In this document: piece by piece, positions 7,390-9,016 of the stretch | Layout of the letters: each line of letters opens with the position of its first letter | Position numbering within the stretch: position 1 is the first letter of the stretch | Assembly (NCBI GenBank): GCA_017628775.1 | Contig: JAGBYN010000078.1 | Span: 1 to 9,016, forward strand | Direction: 5' to 3' | Origin: Bacteroidaceae bacterium | Lineage (GTDB): Bacteria; Bacteroidota; Bacteroidia; Bacteroidales; Bacteroidaceae | Length of the DNA: 9,016 nucleotides | Translations under genes and position numbers: made by a program | Notes under the pieces: model-generated | What the model was told of the DNA's origin: nothing | What the model saw: the letters and a program-made list of their open reading frames with translations, nothing else | Database searches by the model: none

Positions 7390-9016
7390 TTACTTGATAA
7401 CCTTCTTACCGTTGATGATGTAGAGACCTGCAGGGAGGTTCTTAGTTGAGTTGAGACGAACACCAGAGATAGTGTAAACACCATTCTTAGCAGTGCTTTG
7501 GAGTTCAACTTCAACACCTTCGATAGAAGTCATAACGTCAGCAGCAACTTCGATTGCGAAACCTGTCATAAGATCTTCAGCATCGAAACCTTCTGGAGCA
7601 GCTTCGAGAGCAGGAACTGCCTTACCGTTGATGTAACCAGAGAATGAAGCTGAACGAGTCTTAGTTACAGAACCATCAGATTCAGTTGTGCTTTCAGCAG
7701 GAGCCAAAGTACCGAAGTTAGTGAAGTAGAGTGTACCGTCAGCCATTTCTTCAGAGAATACTGTAGAAACGAAACCGTTCACTTCCTTAGATTCGTAACC
7801 GAATGTGAGGTCGTTGATTGAAGTAAGAACTTCAGTATCCATAGCAGTGTAGAATACAACACTGTTAGTACCTGCACCCTTAGTTACAACGTACATAGGA
7901 GTACCAGCAGCAACTTCTTCCATATCAGCGATAGGAGTGAAGTAGAGCTTGCTTTCTTCAGCACAGTAACCTTCTACCTTGTAAACGTAAGCGTCAGCAT
8001 AGAGGAACTTAGCGTTAACTGGGAGAGAAACTGCCTTGTAAGCGTTTTCGCCAACTTCAATACCATAAGCACCGTAAGTGTATTCTTCGAGTGAAGCTGT
8101 TTCAAGACGGAATGAAGAGTGGTCAGTACCAGCTGCACTGTGCCAGCCGCAGAGGTAGTTAGAACCCATAGTATTCATGAAGAGAGTCTTGCCAGAAACA
8201 CTGTCAGTACCCATGATGAAGTTGAAGTTACCACCGCGCGTCAAACCGTCAGCTTGTACAGATACGAATGTCTTTTCAGTACCAAGAACAGCGTGGTTGT
8301 TGTTAACCTGAGTCTTGTTTTGGAGATAGAGACCAGTACCAATGTTGCGGATAGCAACTGTGTTATCCTTAACTTCTTCTACAATCCACAATGAGTTGAT
8401 AGAAGTAGCGATTGTAGCGTTATCAGAGTAACCTTCTTCTGCGCTACCTACACGACGAACGAGACCAGGAACGATACCATCCTTATTGTTGTCACCACCA
8501 CGTGCGTAGATGATTGATTCGTGGAATTGGTTAGTTTCAGCAGCAGAGCTACGGATACGATAGTATTGACCTACTTCAGGCATTACGAGTGACTTCATAA
8601 GCGTTTCGTAAGCAGCTTCGAGTTGAGCAAGAGCAGCGTTGATTTCATCAAGTGTCATAACAGGCTTGATACCAGCTTCAGCAGCAGTTACAACAGCAGC
8701 ATAAGCTTCAACAGAAGCGAGAGGATAGTAACCAGCACCCTTATCACCGATTGAGTCAGTAGCACCAGCGATGTTAGTCAATACAGCCTTAGCAGCAGTG
8801 ATTGCTTCGTTCAAACGAGTTGGGTCGGGATATTGAGCGAGGTATGCATCGTAAGCAGCTTGGAGCGCAACGATTTGACCTTCTGTACCCTTACCTTCAG
8901 CGAGTTCAGCTTCAGCCTTAGCAATTTCAGCGAGGAGCGCATCGATCAATTCTTGAGGTACAGCACCGTTGAGTGACAATTCAGGAGCATAAGAAGCACC
9001 GAAGAGCGCCCATTCA
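7390..9016 (-). CDS. Probable secreted or surface multidomain protein, 3' part (5' end outside window)
   Basis: The frame is open to the window edge, so the start is missing; 541 residues are visible (first full codon at 9013-9015, reading EWALFGASYAPE). The TTG at 8979 is an internal Leu. Visible residues 13-140 are Ala/Glu-rich and probably helical, with two FIVAR-like units; the second, from about SVEAYAAVVTAAEAG to LAQLEAAYETL, is clearer. Residues 145-310 contain YYRIRS, LWIVEEV, IRNIGTGLYLQ and MGSNYLCGWH, suggesting a beta-trefoil-like fold. Segments such as GTPMYVVTKG follow. The end, GVYTISGVRLNSTKNLPAG then LYIINGKKVIK, resembles tails of many Prevotella secreted proteins and a shortened type IX sorting-like domain. 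Lysines are mostly AAG and phenylalanines mostly TTC, a bias suggesting strong expression. The ligand is unknown; glycan or host-matrix binding would be speculation. Confidence 0.85.
   Translation of the reverse strand, partial: EWALFGASYAPELSLNGAVPQELIDALLAEIAKAEAELAEGKGTEGQIVALQAAYDAYLAQYPDPTRLNEAITAAKAVLTNIAGATDSIGDKGAGYYPLASVEAYAAVVTAAEAGIKPVMTLDEINAALAQLEAAYETLMKSLVMPEVGQYYRIRSSAAETNQFHESIIYARGGDNNKDGIVPGLVRRVGSAEEGYSDNATIATSINSLWIVEEVKDNTVAIRNIGTGLYLQNKTQVNNNHAVLGTEKTFVSVQADGLTRGGNFNFIMGTDSVSGKTLFMNTMGSNYLCGWHSAAGTDHSSFRLETASLEEYTYGAYGIEVGENAYKAVSLPVNAKFLYADAYVYKVEGYCAEESKLYFTPIADMEEVAAGTPMYVVTKGAGTNSVVFYTAMDTEVLTSINDLTFGYESKEVNGFVSTVFSEEMADGTLYFTNFGTLAPAESTTESDGSVTKTRSASFSGYINGKAVPALEAAPEGFDAEDLMTGFAIEVAADVMTSIEGVEVELQSTAKNGVYTISGVRLNSTKNLPAGLYIINGKKVIK

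Overview
The window looks like a chromosomal segment of a Bacteroidales bacterium, most likely Prevotella or a close relative. The basis is threefold: the DNA gyrase B sequence, a tRNA promoter that matches the Bacteroidota consensus (TTTG, 19 bases, TAnnTTTG), and a secreted-type protein ending in a GLYIINGKKVIK-like tail common in Prevotella. All recognised genes lie on the minus strand, so transcription runs from high to low coordinates. Genus-level assignment is inference.

In transcription order: (1) 9016-7390, the 3' part of a large, probably surface or secreted protein (start outside the window), followed by a strong intrinsic terminator. (2) 7389-6949, a gene-free stretch with a 9-bp-period tandem array, a repeated 14-mer and the tRNA promoter. 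(3) tRNA-Gln(UUG) at 6947-6876 with its own terminator. (4) gyrB at 6589-4631 with a -7 promoter box and a terminator. (5) 4630-4255, a gene-free stretch with two unrelated 9-bp-period arrays and a palindrome-rich leader. (6) A probable three-gene operon: an SpmA/SpmB-type membrane protein (4254-3025), a polysaccharide flippase-like transporter (3011-1587) and an M16 zinc peptidase (1587-376). The first two genes are 13 bp apart; the last two overlap by one base (TAATG). (7) 375-1, palindromic direct repeats and a 7-bp-period array that runs off the window edge.

The coding content is mostly ordinary. The SpmAB protein, flippase and M16 peptidase appear to be co-transcribed, which suggests a shared envelope-related context, but the sequence does not prove a common function. 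No defence system, CRISPR array, transposase or complete mobile element was found.

The least explained content is between the genes. There are four short-period arrays with different units: one of 7 bp and three of exactly 9 bp. There is also a hairpin-forming repeat family around 96-340, and the leader of the SpmAB operon combines alternative hairpins with an 11-base match to the expected 3' tail of 16S rRNA. These are the best candidates for undescribed biology here, though neutral slippage could explain the arrays.
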